Shown here: one piece after another, positions 52,697-63,126 of the stretch | How positions within the stretch are numbered: position 1 is the first letter of the stretch | Layout: every line of letters begins with the position of its first letter | From: Nitrospirota bacterium | Lineage (GTDB): Bacteria; Nitrospirota; Thermodesulfovibrionia; Thermodesulfovibrionales; UBA6898 | Length of the DNA stretch: 64,000 bases | Direction: 5' to 3' | Assembly: GCA_021811105.1 (NCBI GenBank) | Contig: JAJZPM010000002.1 | Span: forward strand, 124,001 to 188,000 | Program-made: the position numbers and the translations under genes | Notes under the pieces: model-generated | The model's database searches: none | What the model was told of the DNA's origin: nothing | Seen by the model: the letters and a program-made list of their open reading frames with translations, nothing else

Positions 52697-53695
52697 CTAC
52701 TTTGCCCTTATTCTCGGGTCCGCAAACATGTACCCCAGGTCCGCCAGAAGATTTCCGAAGAGCGTCAAAAACGCCCCGATCGTGAGGATTCCCATGACCG
52801 TAGGGTAGTCCCTCGTCATCACGCTCATATAAAAGAGCTGGCCCATTCCCGGGATCCCGAAGATATTTTCGAAGATCACGCTCCCTCCAACCAGACCGCC
52901 GACGCTCAACCCCGCGAGGGTAATAATCGGCAGGAGCGCATTTCTGAATGCATGCCGGTAAATGACCAGCCGCTCCGGAAGGCCCTTTGCCCTTGCCACC
53001 GTGACAAAGTCCTGTCTGACGACTTCGAGCATGCTGGACCGCATGAACCTCGAATCGGCAGCAAGCCCGGTAAATGCCGAGACGAAGATCGGCAGGAGAA
53101 GATGTTTCGTAAGGTCCCAGACCTTGCCCCAAAACGGGAGGGAGGCATAGCCCATCGACTTGAGCTGGGAAATGGGGAGCCAGTGGAGCTCGACCCCGAA
53201 GAGGATCATCAGAAGGAGCGCCAGCCAGAACGTCGGCATCGCAAAACCGATAAATACGGTCGTCGTGGCGATCTTGTCCCAGAGTGAATTCTGGTGCGTA
53301 GCCGAGAAGATGCCGAGCGGCAGGGCGACGAGCAGAATGACGACCATCGACAGGAGATTGATCATGAACGTGACGAAGAGCCTCCGTTCGATGAGGGGCT
53401 TCCGGCTGTCCCAGATCTTCTCGATCACCGGCCGGTGGTCCGACGAAAAAGACTCGCCGAAATCGAACCGGGCGATCTTCTTCAGCCAGAGGCCGTACTG
53501 CACGATAACGGGCTTGTCCAGATGGTAGAGCTTCTCGAGCCTCTCCCTCGCCTCCGGCGTAATCTTCGGGTTGAGTTCGGTGAATATGTCGGTCGGCTTG
53601 CCCGGCGCCAGATGGATGATAAAGAAGGAGATAAGGGTGATCCCGAACAACGTCGGGATGATCTCGAGAAGCCTTTTAAAGAGATACGCGAGCAT
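52697..53695 (-). CDS. Peptide ABC transporter permease (DppB/OppB type)
   Basis: A 332-residue permease beginning [20 protein letters not shown], the usual DppB start, with the coupling loop [28 protein letters not shown]. The start 53695 overlaps the binding-protein stop by one base (TGATG); the open frame extends 15 codons upstream but these lie in the preceding gene. It forms the membrane channel with the DppC-like protein downstream, to which it is directly adjacent. Confidence 0.92.
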   Translation of the reverse strand: MLAYLFKRLLEIIPTLFGITLISFFIIHLAPGKPTDIFTELNPKITPEARERLEKLYHLDKPVIVQYGLWLKKIARFDFGESFSSDHRPVIEKIWDSRKPLIERRLFVTFMINLLSMVVILLVALPLGIFSATHQNSLWDKIATTTVFIGFAMPTFWLALLLMILFGVELHWLPISQLKSMGYASLPFWGKVWDLTKHLLLPIFVSAFTGLAADSRFMRSSMLEVVRQDFVTVARAKGLPERLVIYRHAFRNALLPIITLAGLSVGGLVGGSVIFENIFGIPGMGQLFYMSVMTRDYPTVMGILTIGAFLTLFGNLLADLGYMFADPRIRAK

Positions 53696-55338
53696 CAGGG
53701 CTCCAGGTGGTGCCGCTGCAGCTGCTTCGGCACGTACCATTTAGGGAGGTTATAGGTGATGCCTATCGGCGAAGGTTTTATTCCCTTGAACCGGGCATGC
53801 ACTATCGGCGTTGCGTCGGGCACATAGAGAAAGATATAGGGCAGGTCCTCGGCGAGTATCTCCTGGATCCTGAAATAGGCCTTTTTCCTCTCTTCGATGT
53901 TATACGTCCGGCGCCCTTTTTCGAGAAGCGCGTCGACCTCGGGATTGCTGTAGCTGACGAAGTTGAACTCCTTCTCCTTCGTCTTCTTAGAGTCCCAGAT
54001 GTCGAACTGGTCGGGGTCGGGGCTTATCTGCCAGCCGAGGATGACCGCCTCGAAACGCCTCTTGTCGATAAACTCGTTCACGAAGGTGGACCATTCGAGC
54101 ACCTTGATATCCACCTTGATTCCTATCCTGGCCAGCTTCCACTGGATGATCGTCGCGGTATTCATCCTGAGCGTGTTCCCCATGTTCGTCAGGATCGTGA
54201 ACCGGAAGGGCCTGCCGTCTTTGTCGAGGATCCCATCGCCGTCGGTGTCTTTCCATCCAGCCTCTTTCAGCAGCTGCCTCGCCTTTTCAGGATTATACGG
54301 ATACTTTTTTACATTAGGGTTATAAGGCCAGGTATCCGGCACGTACGGGCCTGTAGCAGGGCTGCCGAGCCCGAAGAGGACGACGTCGATAATTTCGCTT
54401 TTGTCGATGGCATAGGCGATCGCCTGGCGCACGCGCCTGTCCTTGAAGAATGGGTGCTTTAGGTTGAAACCCATGTAGGTATAAACGAATTGGGGATAAC
54501 GGAATTTTTGGAAGTTGTTCCTGAAGTATGCGCTTTCGGTCTGTTTGGTGTACTGGATGGGGGTCAGGTCCATCATGTCCACTCCCCCGGTCTGGAGCTC
54601 GAGGAACATGGTCGCGCGGTCGGGGATCACCCGGTAGACGAAGCGGTCTATATACGGCCTGCCCTCGAAGTAGTCATGATTGGAATCGAGTATCAGTTCC
54701 TGACCCGGGACCCAGTTAGTAAGCTTGTACGGTCCCATCCCGATGGGGTCCCTGCCGAATTCGCTCTTCGTGAGGTCTTTGCCTTCAAGGAGATGCTTCG
54801 GGAGCACCACAAGGTTTCCCCATGAGGCAAGCGCAGGGGCGAAGGGTTTTCCGTACGTGACCCTGAATGTGTATTTGTCGAGGACCTCAGCCTGCTTCAC
54901 CTGAAGGAAGTCCTCGTTGTAAGCGGTGGGCGTCTTCTTGTTGATGATCGTTTCGAATCCGAACATCACGTCGTCAGCCGTAAACTCGACCCCGTCGGTC
55001 CACCGCACCCCTTTCTTCAGATGGAAAGTGATGACCAGCCCGTCCTTCGAGACGTCCCAGGATTCTGCAAGGTCTCCGATAATGCTCAGGTCGGTATCGT
55101 ACTTTACAAGCCCGTTGAAGATGAGACCTGCGACGTCCTGTGAAGCCGCATCACCGGAGAGCATCGGGATGAGGATAGTCGGCTCGCCTATCGAGCCGTC
55201 AATCAGCGCGTCACCGTAAGCAGGGGGCCCGCTTATCTTGGTCAGCGGTTCCTGCCCGACCGCCTCATTCCTGCCCTTGCAGCCGGGGACGAAAACCACA
55301 AGCACGAAAAGCGCAAATAGGGAGAAAGCTTTTTTCAT
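53695..55338 (-). CDS. Peptide ABC transporter substrate-binding lipoprotein
   Basis: A 547-residue family 5 solute-binding protein. The N-terminus ([20 protein letters not shown]) is a lipoprotein signal with a lipobox cysteine at position 20, so it is anchored to a membrane in the periplasm. The SBP_bac_5 motifs [21 protein letters not shown] and [18 protein letters not shown] are clear, and the C-terminal [15 protein letters not shown] is typical. It delivers peptides, or possibly other solutes such as nickel, to the permease pair. It heads the operon of three genes. Confidence 0.92.
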   Translation of the reverse strand: MKKAFSLFALFVLVVFVPGCKGRNEAVGQEPLTKISGPPAYGDALIDGSIGEPTILIPMLSGDAASQDVAGLIFNGLVKYDTDLSIIGDLAESWDVSKDGLVITFHLKKGVRWTDGVEFTADDVMFGFETIINKKTPTAYNEDFLQVKQAEVLDKYTFRVTYGKPFAPALASWGNLVVLPKHLLEGKDLTKSEFGRDPIGMGPYKLTNWVPGQELILDSNHDYFEGRPYIDRFVYRVIPDRATMFLELQTGGVDMMDLTPIQYTKQTESAYFRNNFQKFRYPQFVYTYMGFNLKHPFFKDRRVRQAIAYAIDKSEIIDVVLFGLGSPATGPYVPDTWPYNPNVKKYPYNPEKARQLLKEAGWKDTDGDGILDKDGRPFRFTILTNMGNTLRMNTATIIQWKLARIGIKVDIKVLEWSTFVNEFIDKRRFEAVILGWQISPDPDQFDIWDSKKTKEKEFNFVSYSNPEVDALLEKGRRTYNIEERKKAYFRIQEILAEDLPYIFLYVPDATPIVHARFKGIKPSPIGITYNLPKWYVPKQLQRHHLEP

Positions 55339-55388
55339 CTTTTGTTAAGATACCTTCAAACGCCTTTTTTTGCAATGCGGGTCACCTG

Positions 55389-58160
55389 CTACCGATAACT
55401 CCTGAGATATTTCCCGGTATATGACTTTTTCGACTTCACGATCTGGGCAGGGGTCCCCTCGAAGATAATCCTGCCTCCTTCTTCCCCTCCCTCAGGGCCG
55501 AGATCCACGATGCGGTCTGCCGCCCTTATCACATCGAGGTTATGCTCTATCACAAGGACAGTATTCCCGCTATCGACCAGCCTGTCGAGCACGTCGAGAA
55601 GTGCCTGCACATCGGCGAAATGAAGTCCTACCGTCGGCTCATCGAGGATATAAAGGAGCCCGCGCACCCTCGCCGATCCCATTTCGGCGCATATCTTGAG
55701 CCTCTGTGCCTCGCCGCCCGACAACGTGGTCGCGGGTTGCCCCAACCTCAGGTACCCGAGCCCGGTATCGACCATAAGCCCCAACTGCGCCCTGATCTTC
55801 GGGCGGTCGAAAAAGAAGTCATAGGCCTCCTCAACGGTCATATTCAGGACATCGCTTATGTTTTTGTCTCTGTATCGTATCCGCAAGGCCTCAGGCCTGT
55901 ACCGTTTCCCGTCGCACCTTTCGCACCTGACATACAGGTCCTCGAAGAAATACATCTCCATCAGTTCGTAACCTTCGCCCTTGCAGGTCTCGCATCTGCC
56001 CCCCGGCACGTTGAACGAGAAGAAGCCCGGGCTGTAACCATAGGCCCTCGCCTCCCGCTGCTCGGAGAAAAGCTTCCTGATCTGATCGAATATCTTAAGA
56101 TAAGTGACGGGATTGGACCGGGGACTCCTGCCTATGGGCGACTGGTCGATCAGCTTCACTCCCTTCAGGTATGTGTCGCCTTCGAGCCTGTCGAAAGGAA
56201 GAGGGGGCTCGTTTTCGGTTTTGAATCTCTTCGACAATGCCCGGTAAAGCGTCCCGACCACCAGGCTGCTCTTGCCCGATCCGGAAACGCCGGACACCAC
56301 AGTGAGGGTCTGCAGCGGCACATTGAGGTCCACACCCTTCAGATTGTTTCCCCTCGCGCCGGCCAGAGATAATGTCATTCCGGAGACCCTGGGCGTCTGT
56401 CTCGTCACTCCGACCTTTTCCGCACCTCTCATGTATCGCGCCGTCAGCGTGTCCGCCTTGAGAAATGCTTCTGCGGGACCTGAAAAAACAATCTCCCCTC
56501 CCCTATGCCCGCCTCCGGGGCCGAGTTCCACAATCCATTCAGCCGCCTCGATCACCCCTCTGTCGTGTTCGACCACGATCACGGTATTGCCGAGGTCCGC
56601 CAACTGCTTCATTATCCGGGCGATCCGTTCCGTGTCCCTCGCGTGAAGGCCGACGGTCGGTTCGTCAAGCACATAGAGCGTCCCTGTCAACAAGGACGCC
56701 AGTTGGTTCGATAGGTTGATCCTCTGATATTCGCCTCCTGAAAGCGTCTTGCCGTACCGGTCAAGCGTGAGATAGTTGAGCCCGACCTTCTCGAGGAACT
56801 GAAGCTTCATGGATATCTGTCTAAGCAGTTCCTTCGCGATATCTCTCTTGAAAGGCGACAGTTCTATCCCGGAAAAAAACTTTGCATTCTCCGACACTGA
56901 CATCCGGCAGAGTTCGGCGATGTCTAGGCCGCCGATCTTATAGGAGAGCGCCTCCCTGGTCAGTCTTTTCCCGTCGCATTCGGGACAGGTGAAGCCCCTC
57001 CGGTACCTGCTCAGGAAGACCCTTACATGAAGTTTGTATCTTCTGCCCTCCATGTCCTCGAAGAAATCGTCGATACCGTAGAAACCGTCCCCCCCCTTGA
57101 ATAAAAGTTTCTTCTCATCGGGAGTGAACTCCTCGTAAGGCTTGTTTATGTCGAGCCCGGCCTTTCTGCCCTTATCAAGGAGCTGTCTCCTCCACCACCG
57201 GTAGGCCGGCTTGTTCCAGGGATCTACGGCGCCCTTTGCGAGTGCAAGCGACTTGTCCGGTATGATCAGGTCCTCGTCATACAGCAGCGTGTTGCCGAAA
57301 CCTTTACAGACGGGGCACGCGCCGACAGGATGGTTGAAGGAAAAGAGAAGGGCCGTCGGAAGCGGAAGCTCGATCCCACACTCTTCACAGGCGTTTTCTG
57401 CCGAAAAGGAAAGAACAAGGTGGGATGTGAGGTGTGAGGTGTGGGGTGGTTGTTCTTCTTTGCTCCTGACTCCTGATTCCTGACCCCTGACAATTATCAC
57501 TTTTATTCTGCCCTGTCCCTCTTTCCAGGCCATCTCGACCGAGTCCCCCAGCCTCTGCGGATCTCTTATCACCAGTCTGTCGAGAACGATATCCAGTTCT
57601 TCATTGTTCCTCACGTCTTCCAGCTCTATTATCTCGCCATCGACCCAGACCCTGTGAAACCCCTGCCTCTTGAGCTCCCCGGCTGACTCCTTCGAGCTGA
57701 AAATGATCACCGCCTTCTGCCCCGAATAATTCTCAAGAAGCTCCGCGATTACCTGTGCGGGGTCCCACCGTCTGATCTCCTTCCCGCAGTTCGGGCAATG
57801 AGGGGTCGATATCTTTGAATAGAGCAGCCGGAAGAGTTCATAAAGCTCGGTCAGCGTCCCGACAGTTGAGCGCGACCCGCGCACGGGATTTTTCTGTTCG
57901 AGGGCGATCGCCGGCCTGATGTTGCGGATCGCATCCACATCGGGCCTGTCGAGTTTTTCGAGGAAGAGCCGGGCATAGGTTGAAAGGGACTCGATAAACC
58001 GCCACTGCCCCTCCGCAAAGATTGTGTCGAAGGCAAGGGAAGACTTGCCTGAGCCCGAGACACCGGTAATCGCGATGACTTTGTTGTGGGGTAGACTGAG
58101 GGTTATATTTCTGAGGTTGTTCTGCCTCGCGCCTTCAATAATAAGATCCTTTTGGGACAT
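55389..58160 (-). CDS. uvrA: Excinuclease ABC subunit A
   Basis: A 923-residue DNA-damage recognition ATPase of nucleotide excision repair. Two ABC cassettes are present: Walker A GVSGSGKSSLAFDTIFAEGQ near residue 33 and VSGVSGSGKSSLVVGTLY near 620, with signatures SGGEYQRINL and SGGEAQRLKI. Zinc modules lie in CPNCGKEI, CEECGIEL...CPVCKGFG and CETCKGEG...CERCDGKR. A segment of about 24 residues (roughly 223-246: GVRSKEEQPPHTSHLTSHLV) interrupts the first zinc module region and is coded by heptamer repeats; both arrays keep the frame. Otherwise complete. Confidence 0.97.
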   Translation of the reverse strand: MSQKDLIIEGARQNNLRNITLSLPHNKVIAITGVSGSGKSSLAFDTIFAEGQWRFIESLSTYARLFLEKLDRPDVDAIRNIRPAIALEQKNPVRGSRSTVGTLTELYELFRLLYSKISTPHCPNCGKEIRRWDPAQVIAELLENYSGQKAVIIFSSKESAGELKRQGFHRVWVDGEIIELEDVRNNEELDIVLDRLVIRDPQRLGDSVEMAWKEGQGRIKVIIVRGQESGVRSKEEQPPHTSHLTSHLVLSFSAENACEECGIELPLPTALLFSFNHPVGACPVCKGFGNTLLYDEDLIIPDKSLALAKGAVDPWNKPAYRWWRRQLLDKGRKAGLDINKPYEEFTPDEKKLLFKGGDGFYGIDDFFEDMEGRRYKLHVRVFLSRYRRGFTCPECDGKRLTREALSYKIGGLDIAELCRMSVSENAKFFSGIELSPFKRDIAKELLRQISMKLQFLEKVGLNYLTLDRYGKTLSGGEYQRINLSNQLASLLTGTLYVLDEPTVGLHARDTERIARIMKQLADLGNTVIVVEHDRGVIEAAEWIVELGPGGGHRGGEIVFSGPAEAFLKADTLTARYMRGAEKVGVTRQTPRVSGMTLSLAGARGNNLKGVDLNVPLQTLTVVSGVSGSGKSSLVVGTLYRALSKRFKTENEPPLPFDRLEGDTYLKGVKLIDQSPIGRSPRSNPVTYLKIFDQIRKLFSEQREARAYGYSPGFFSFNVPGGRCETCKGEGYELMEMYFFEDLYVRCERCDGKRYRPEALRIRYRDKNISDVLNMTVEEAYDFFFDRPKIRAQLGLMVDTGLGYLRLGQPATTLSGGEAQRLKICAEMGSARVRGLLYILDEPTVGLHFADVQALLDVLDRLVDSGNTVLVIEHNLDVIRAADRIVDLGPEGGEEGGRIIFEGTPAQIVKSKKSYTGKYLRSYR
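57422..57490 (-). repeat. Two heptamer arrays inside uvrA
   Basis: On the plus strand GGGATGT, GAGGTGT, GAGGTGT, GGGGTGG fill 57422-57449, and CTCCTGA, CTCCTGA, TTCCTGA, CCCCTGA fill 57463-57490. The arrays code for an in-frame insertion in UvrA and match intergenic heptamer repeats seen elsewhere in the window in style. Confidence 0.8.
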
Positions 58161-58214
58161 CTATTATTGTAGCACAGCAATATTGTCACAAATGAAGCGA
58201 TAGGGACCACGCGA

Positions 58215-60086
58215 CTAGATCCCTTCCCCTCCCCTGATTTCGGACTCTATTTTGGTTATCCTCTCCCGGGTCTTCCGGTCACTATCTCTTTTTAATGCGT
58301 ATTGATATGCCTTGAGCGCATCTTCCTTTCTATTCATCGCATAAAATATTTCACCGAGAGAGCGCAAATAGCGGGGGTTCACTTGGTAGCGCATCGCAAG
58401 CGACGAGGCAGAAGCGATCATGGTATTGTAGACGACATCGTTCGATAATCCATACTTGTCGATAAGACCCCGGTTTTGAGGAGCACTTCTCACAAATATC
58501 AAGCTCAGCCGGTCGCAATAAACAGGGGCCCATTTATCGCTTTCCAGAAGCTTCAGCGTCAGCGGGAACAGATCCCCGTATATATCAAAAGGCGCCATCA
58601 CCACCAAATTGACCTTATAATGGCGAAGCAGCATCTCCCACAGCGGTAGGCCCCCTGACGACAGATGGTTCTTCCCGCCGCCTTCGACATTCGTCGCCGA
58701 AACTATAACCTCATAATCTTTCATCGCCTTAATATTCAGCGCTCTCGTGTCGATGAAGTTCTGTTTCCAGGGATAAAGTCGCCAGGTCAGATAGCCTCCG
58801 TAACTACAGTCATTGAGCATGTTCCCTTCTATCCTGTTCGTCTCGATGAAGTCTGCAGCACCCTTGGGCACCGTTGCTCGCGTGGCAACCCCAAAACCAA
58901 ATGTTGCATCCTTCATCATCCCCAGAACAAGAAGCAAAATTAACGCGGGCAAGACAAGCCCAATTCCCGATGCCCATTTTTTCAAAAATGAGTGAGCCCG
59001 GCGCGTCTTAATCAAACCTTGAGCCATAATGTCGACTTCTTTTGCCATCAACATCGTGAAGACGATTGCGTAAAAAATTAAAAGTCGGAGAGATCTCGCG
59101 CCCATAATCGCCATCCCCGAGAGGAGCATTACGTGATTCAGGTCAAGTTTCCTGTTCCGCGCAACAAAGATTATCGGAAAGGCACCCAATAGCACCACAT
59201 AATTGTAAACTCTGTAGTCCAAGTAGCCCCAGATTTTATTCACGAGAAAATACAAGGGGGACTGCCATTCCTGAGTATTTTCGAACAATATCTTATAATT
59301 GGGGAAAAAGGAGACGATAAATGCGTCCCAGCCCGACGGATTGATTAACGAAGCAAGTACCGAAGCGACAGTCGCGATAAAAAAAATCTTTCTTTCCTTC
59401 TTCGTAAAGCTGCTCCTGTCCCGCAGCATCTTTATCCCCTCTCCAGTCATGTATACAATCAGAGTAATATCTCCGATGATAAACCCGCCGTGCATGTTGG
59501 CCCAAACAAGCATGACCGGCACTATCCATAGAATTTTTTTCCCACTGCCGTCCTTAAAGTCTTCAAGCAAAGACACGAGAAGCGCCATAAAGAAGAAAGA
59601 AAAAAGGACCGGCCGTTCGCCGCTGGCTGTAGAGAGAACGACAAACAGGAGAAAAACAAAGCTGACTGATATAGGGAAACTCGCGCCTGATCTGACCATC
59701 CGCCGGTAAGCGATGGCCAAGGTGAGAACAAGAAGAAGGGACCGCAGAACGATCATTCCCTCCGGGCCGGCACGATCAAAGACCTCGTAAAAAATGGGCT
59801 GCGAAAGCACGTATTGCCCCAGCACAAAATGTTCCCAACGAGGCAAGAGGTTCTTGTTCTCCGGGAGACCTGAAGTAAAGGAAAAAGGGTCCTTATCCGG
59901 CGGATGACCGTGAGAGACGATATATTTTCCTGTTGCTGCATGAAACCAGAAGTCATAGTCCCACAAGTCTATATTCAGGAAATAGATCAGAAAAGAAGAA
60001 AAAAGAAGAACAACGACCGCAAGCTTTATTGCTTTATGCGCCCTGGATCTTGCGCACGATAGCCTATCCTGTTCAGCAGAAACCAC
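58215..60086 (-). CDS. Large polytopic membrane protein with C-terminal TPR-like region
   Basis: A 623-residue protein with about eleven transmembrane segments in residues 20-400, a periplasmic stretch, and a C-terminal helical repeat (LGEIFYAMNRKEDALKAYQY). The first loop contains WDYDFWFHAATGKYIVSHG, a pattern seen in polytopic glycosyltransferase-like or oligosaccharide-modifying proteins. The exact function is not recognised. The frame starts at GTG 60086 after a G-rich sequence. It lies downstream of the pilin gene and may take part in pilin or surface glycan modification, an inference from the neighbouring glycosyltransferases. Confidence 0.65.
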   Translation of the reverse strand: MVSAEQDRLSCARSRAHKAIKLAVVVLLFSSFLIYFLNIDLWDYDFWFHAATGKYIVSHGHPPDKDPFSFTSGLPENKNLLPRWEHFVLGQYVLSQPIFYEVFDRAGPEGMIVLRSLLLVLTLAIAYRRMVRSGASFPISVSFVFLLFVVLSTASGERPVLFSFFFMALLVSLLEDFKDGSGKKILWIVPVMLVWANMHGGFIIGDITLIVYMTGEGIKMLRDRSSFTKKERKIFFIATVASVLASLINPSGWDAFIVSFFPNYKILFENTQEWQSPLYFLVNKIWGYLDYRVYNYVVLLGAFPIIFVARNRKLDLNHVMLLSGMAIMGARSLRLLIFYAIVFTMLMAKEVDIMAQGLIKTRRAHSFLKKWASGIGLVLPALILLLVLGMMKDATFGFGVATRATVPKGAADFIETNRIEGNMLNDCSYGGYLTWRLYPWKQNFIDTRALNIKAMKDYEVIVSATNVEGGGKNHLSSGGLPLWEMLLRHYKVNLVVMAPFDIYGDLFPLTLKLLESDKWAPVYCDRLSLIFVRSAPQNRGLIDKYGLSNDVVYNTMIASASSLAMRYQVNPRYLRSLGEIFYAMNRKEDALKAYQYALKRDSDRKTRERITKIESEIRGGEGI

Positions 60087-60115
60087 CGCTAGTCCCCCGC
60101 CATTATCATACGCAA

Positions 60116-60610
60116 TCAGAAGTTCCTGTTGTTGTTGCAGTCGATAGCGAATGTCTCGTTAGGAACCCTTCCGCCCGTGTTCCCTTGCGCAAATGCGACG
60201 AAACAAGGAGGGGCACCTGCAGCGACATTCGCAACGGTAGGCGGATTAGTCGCAGTGTCTGAAATGCTCTGACCATTCACCGTCCAATAGCTGAAATTAA
60301 GGTCGCTTCCAGGTCTGAAGCCTGGAAGTGCGTTGGTGGGGTCACCGTCGCCCGTCCGGATAAGATCAACGTTGCCGGGGTTGTCCTTTTGTCGCTTTGA
60401 AGCAGCGGTAGGCAGAGTTATAGTATATCTCCCCTGCTCAGCAAAAAACTGCTCCTCCAGAAGACGCAAATTCTGCAGGTTTGTATATGCCTCAGTCCTT
60501 GCGGCATTTCGCTGCTGGCCGATATAGGCCGGGATGGCAATAGCCGAGAGAATGCCGATGATGGCGATGGTTATGATAAGCTCGATCAAAGAAAACCCTT
60601 TCTCTTTCAA
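60116..60610 (-). CDS. pilA: Type IV pilin
   Basis: A 164-residue prepilin. The leader MKEKG is followed by the processing site and the N-methylated Phe with the hydrophobic helix FSLIELIITIAIIGILSAIA, with Glu5 present. The rest is a short globular domain with few Cys, as in major pilins (EEQFFAEQGRYTITLP). The start is TTG 60610 with AGGAGGT upstream. The neighbours are a membrane protein and glycosyltransferases, so pilin glycosylation is possible. No prepilin peptidase or assembly genes are in view. Confidence 0.93.
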   Translation of the reverse strand: MKEKGFSLIELIITIAIIGILSAIAIPAYIGQQRNAARTEAYTNLQNLRLLEEQFFAEQGRYTITLPTAASKRQKDNPGNVDLIRTGDGDPTNALPGFRPGSDLNFSYWTVNGQSISDTATNPPTVANVAAGAPPCFVAFAQGNTGGRVPNETFAIDCNNNRNF

Positions 60611-60627
60611 TTTTAACCTCCTCTACT

Positions 60628-61275
60628 TCACGCGTTTAATAACGACACAACCCAAAGGGCGAATGTCAGAACGAAAGAGACCAGGCCGTATAATGCCGGT
60701 CTTATTGCCAGTTTGCCCCGCTCATCGAACGCCTTCCAGATGATAAAAACCACAGAGACAATCCAGCCCAGGAAGCCGAGTTCGACAAGAACGGCCCAGA
60801 CAGGGGCCGGCGCCCGGTCGACTCTCATCACGTAAAGCAACTTTTCCTTTTCCGTCTCCGACTGTTCGGGCGTCAGGGAACCTTCATTTACCAATATCTT
60901 AACATCGAGGGCCGCTATCTTGTCGTCACACCTGCCGATCCATTCCTTCCCCGGCGTATAGAGACTCCTCGACGCATAGAAAGAGCTCCTGATAGAAGAA
61001 TAGGCGAGGATCGCCCAGCCGGGCTTGTCGGCTTTCTCGAACATCTCACCGATCTGCCACAACCGTTCCGCCGATTTGCCCACATAAGGAGAACCGGGGA
61101 AATAAAAATGAAGCGCAGCATCATATTCCCTTATCGCCAATTTCCAGTTCGAGGCCGCGTTGAACTTCTCCCCCGCCATAAAATGGGACCTCTCCAGATA
61201 CAGGACCTTGGCCCCTGTCAAAAGGAGAAAAATGATTATGAAAAACAGCCCCTTAGCCAGATATTTCTTTAACAT
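60628..61275 (-). CDS. Membrane protein of unknown function, TPR-like periplasmic domain
   Basis: A 215-residue protein with an N-terminal membrane anchor (LFFIIIFLLLTGAKVLYLE), a helical periplasmic region with a TPR-like pattern (NWKLAIREYDAALHFY), and two C-terminal membrane helices (VLVELGFLGWIVSVVFIIW and LVSFVLTFALWVVSLL). I do not recognise a family. It starts inside the end of the glycosyltransferase gene (23-base overlap), so the two are translationally coupled, and pilA follows after 17 bases. A surface or pilus function is likely but unproven. Confidence 0.6.
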   Translation of the reverse strand: MLKKYLAKGLFFIIIFLLLTGAKVLYLERSHFMAGEKFNAASNWKLAIREYDAALHFYFPGSPYVGKSAERLWQIGEMFEKADKPGWAILAYSSIRSSFYASRSLYTPGKEWIGRCDDKIAALDVKILVNEGSLTPEQSETEKEKLLYVMRVDRAPAPVWAVLVELGFLGWIVSVVFIIWKAFDERGKLAIRPALYGLVSFVLTFALWVVSLLNA

Positions 61276-62017
61276 ACTTTTTCCCGAATAACGTCCTGAC
61301 AACAGCCCCCGCTAAGCGCTCTATCCTCAATCTCCACGGAAGGATTGCCGCCTCCCGCACAATGCCCTTCGACATCTTGGAAGAGCCATAATTCCTTTCA
61401 TAAAAAATAATCGGCATCTCATGGACCTTGAAGCCGGCTGCATCTACGCGATATGCCATCTCGATCTGGAATGCATAGCCGTTTGAATGCACTCTGTCCA
61501 GATCGATATCCTGCAATGCCTGCCTGCTGTAGCACCGGAATCCGCTGGTAAGGTCGTTCAGGCGAAGACCCAGCATAAGCGAGGCGTACAGATTGCCGAA
61601 TTTTGACAACAAAAGCCTCCTAAAGCCCCAACCTACCACGCTTATCGTTCCCTCCATATATCTCGATCCGATCACCAGGTCATAGCCTTTTTCTATCTCT
61701 TTGATAAACCATGGCAGTGCATCGGCATTATGGGAACCGTCGGCGTCCATTTCTATGAAATAACGAAAGCCTCTCTGAAGTCCCCACTTGAAACCCGCTA
61801 CATAGGCCGTCCCGAGGCCAAGTTTGGAGGGCCTTTCTATAAGAGAGACGCGATGGTCCTGCGACATCTTTTCCCTCACGACCTGAGGGGTCCCGTCCGT
61901 GGAGGCATCATCGACGACAAGGACATGAAAACCGTTATGCTTCAAAACGGACTCAATTACTTTAGGAAGGCTATGGAACTCGTTCACCGTCGGTATGACT
62001 ACCAGATAATTGCTCAT
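61253..62017 (-). CDS. Polyprenol monophosphomannose synthase-like glycosyltransferase (GT2)
   Basis: A 254-residue family 2 glycosyltransferase of the DPM1 type. The nucleotide-sugar site is VVDDASTDGTPQVV near residue 35 and the DXD-like motif is FIEMDADGSHNADALP near residue 90. The acceptor region YGSSKMSKGIVREA near residue 215 is typical of dolichyl- or polyprenyl-phosphate mannose synthases. It would make a lipid-linked sugar donor used outside the membrane by polytopic glycosyltransferases, such as the 623-residue protein nearby. No C-terminal membrane domain is seen. Confidence 0.88.
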   Translation of the reverse strand: MSNYLVVIPTVNEFHSLPKVIESVLKHNGFHVLVVDDASTDGTPQVVREKMSQDHRVSLIERPSKLGLGTAYVAGFKWGLQRGFRYFIEMDADGSHNADALPWFIKEIEKGYDLVIGSRYMEGTISVVGWGFRRLLLSKFGNLYASLMLGLRLNDLTSGFRCYSRQALQDIDLDRVHSNGYAFQIEMAYRVDAAGFKVHEMPIIFYERNYGSSKMSKGIVREAAILPWRLRIERLAGAVVRTLFGKKYVKEISG

Positions 62018-62058
62018 GGTTACTCAATTATAAGCAATAGCCATGCCCAAAAGGAAGT

Positions 62059-63126
62059 TTAAAAATGCAGTTCACTAAGCAGTCCCATGCAGGCGCGAAA
62101 CACTTGATCAACTCCCACCTGAGTAAGACAGGCATATCCGTCATTGTACCTACATTTCAATGGCTTAGGGGAATATCTGAAGCAAGGGCTGCAGGAGAGC
62201 CCTGATCTAACGACCCTGTGCTTTACCCACCAGGGTCGCACCCAGACAGGATTCGTAGGACCGAAAATTGACACCGTCGGGACCCTCATGGCAGCTGCCA
62301 TATGCATAGGACCGGAATCGTTGCTAATAAATAATGCACACATTTCCATCAGTGCAGCAGATTGTCGTATAGAGATCCCCTCAACAGACAGTACCTTTTC
62401 CGGATGTCGCACCAGCGATACAATCGAATCTCTCAAAGTCTTTTCTTCAGGCCCGCCAAAAAGCATGAACGCGACGTCCCCCATGTCGCCACCAAGACGG
62501 TCGATGAGTGCGGCGAATGATTTCTCCGGCCATCTTTTCTTCCCGTGATTCTTGAATGTGCTTGTCCCGGGGTGGATGCCACACAGCATTTTTTTTGCCA
62601 CTCTTCTCTCTTTCAGCCATTTCCCCGCGAACATCTTCTCTTCTTCCGTAAGGTATACCTCTAGCGGATAAAGTTTCTTTTCCGGGATCCCTATGAATTC
62701 GAGGAGCCTCAGATCCTCTTCCACGTTATGAAGCCGGTCATCTTCACCGATTGTGCTATTCTTGAGAAAATTCAATTCGAAGAAATTCCTCTGCACATAC
62801 CGGTGCCCGCAGCGCAGGGGGCTCCCAACGATAAAGGAAGCGAGATTGTAATCTCTCCTGTTTGAGGGGTAAAAGTTTATCGAGCAGTCGAATTTCTTCC
62901 TGAACTGGAGCAGGAACCTCACCCCCTCGAGTCTGCCGGCATCCAAAAAGGGGAAATGTATGTTTTCCCTGATAAAGGGATTGTTCTGGAGAATCTCTTT
63001 TGTTGTCTTGAACATATGAAGATACGTAATTTCCGCCTCAAGTTGCTCTTTCAGGTTCCTGATAGCAGGCGTCGTCATCAGCACATCGCCTATTCCGTAC
63101 ATCGGAAAAACCAGGACCTTTTTCAT
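62059..63126 (-). CDS. Family 9 glycosyltransferase (heptosyltransferase-like)
   Basis: A 355-residue glycosyltransferase of family 9. The opening VLVFPMYGIGDVLMTTPAIR is the hallmark of the ADP-heptose:LPS heptosyltransferase fold, and the donor site is ALFISNDSGPMHMAAAM near residue 265. ATG 63126 is chosen because AAGG precedes it and it overlaps the previous gene's stop as ATGA; the frame extends 12 codons further. It probably builds lipopolysaccharide core or another surface glycan. Confidence 0.88.
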   Translation of the reverse strand: MKKVLVFPMYGIGDVLMTTPAIRNLKEQLEAEITYLHMFKTTKEILQNNPFIRENIHFPFLDAGRLEGVRFLLQFRKKFDCSINFYPSNRRDYNLASFIVGSPLRCGHRYVQRNFFELNFLKNSTIGEDDRLHNVEEDLRLLEFIGIPEKKLYPLEVYLTEEEKMFAGKWLKERRVAKKMLCGIHPGTSTFKNHGKKRWPEKSFAALIDRLGGDMGDVAFMLFGGPEEKTLRDSIVSLVRHPEKVLSVEGISIRQSAALMEMCALFISNDSGPMHMAAAMRVPTVSIFGPTNPVWVRPWWVKHRVVRSGLSCSPCFRYSPKPLKCRYNDGYACLTQVGVDQVFRACMGLLSELHF

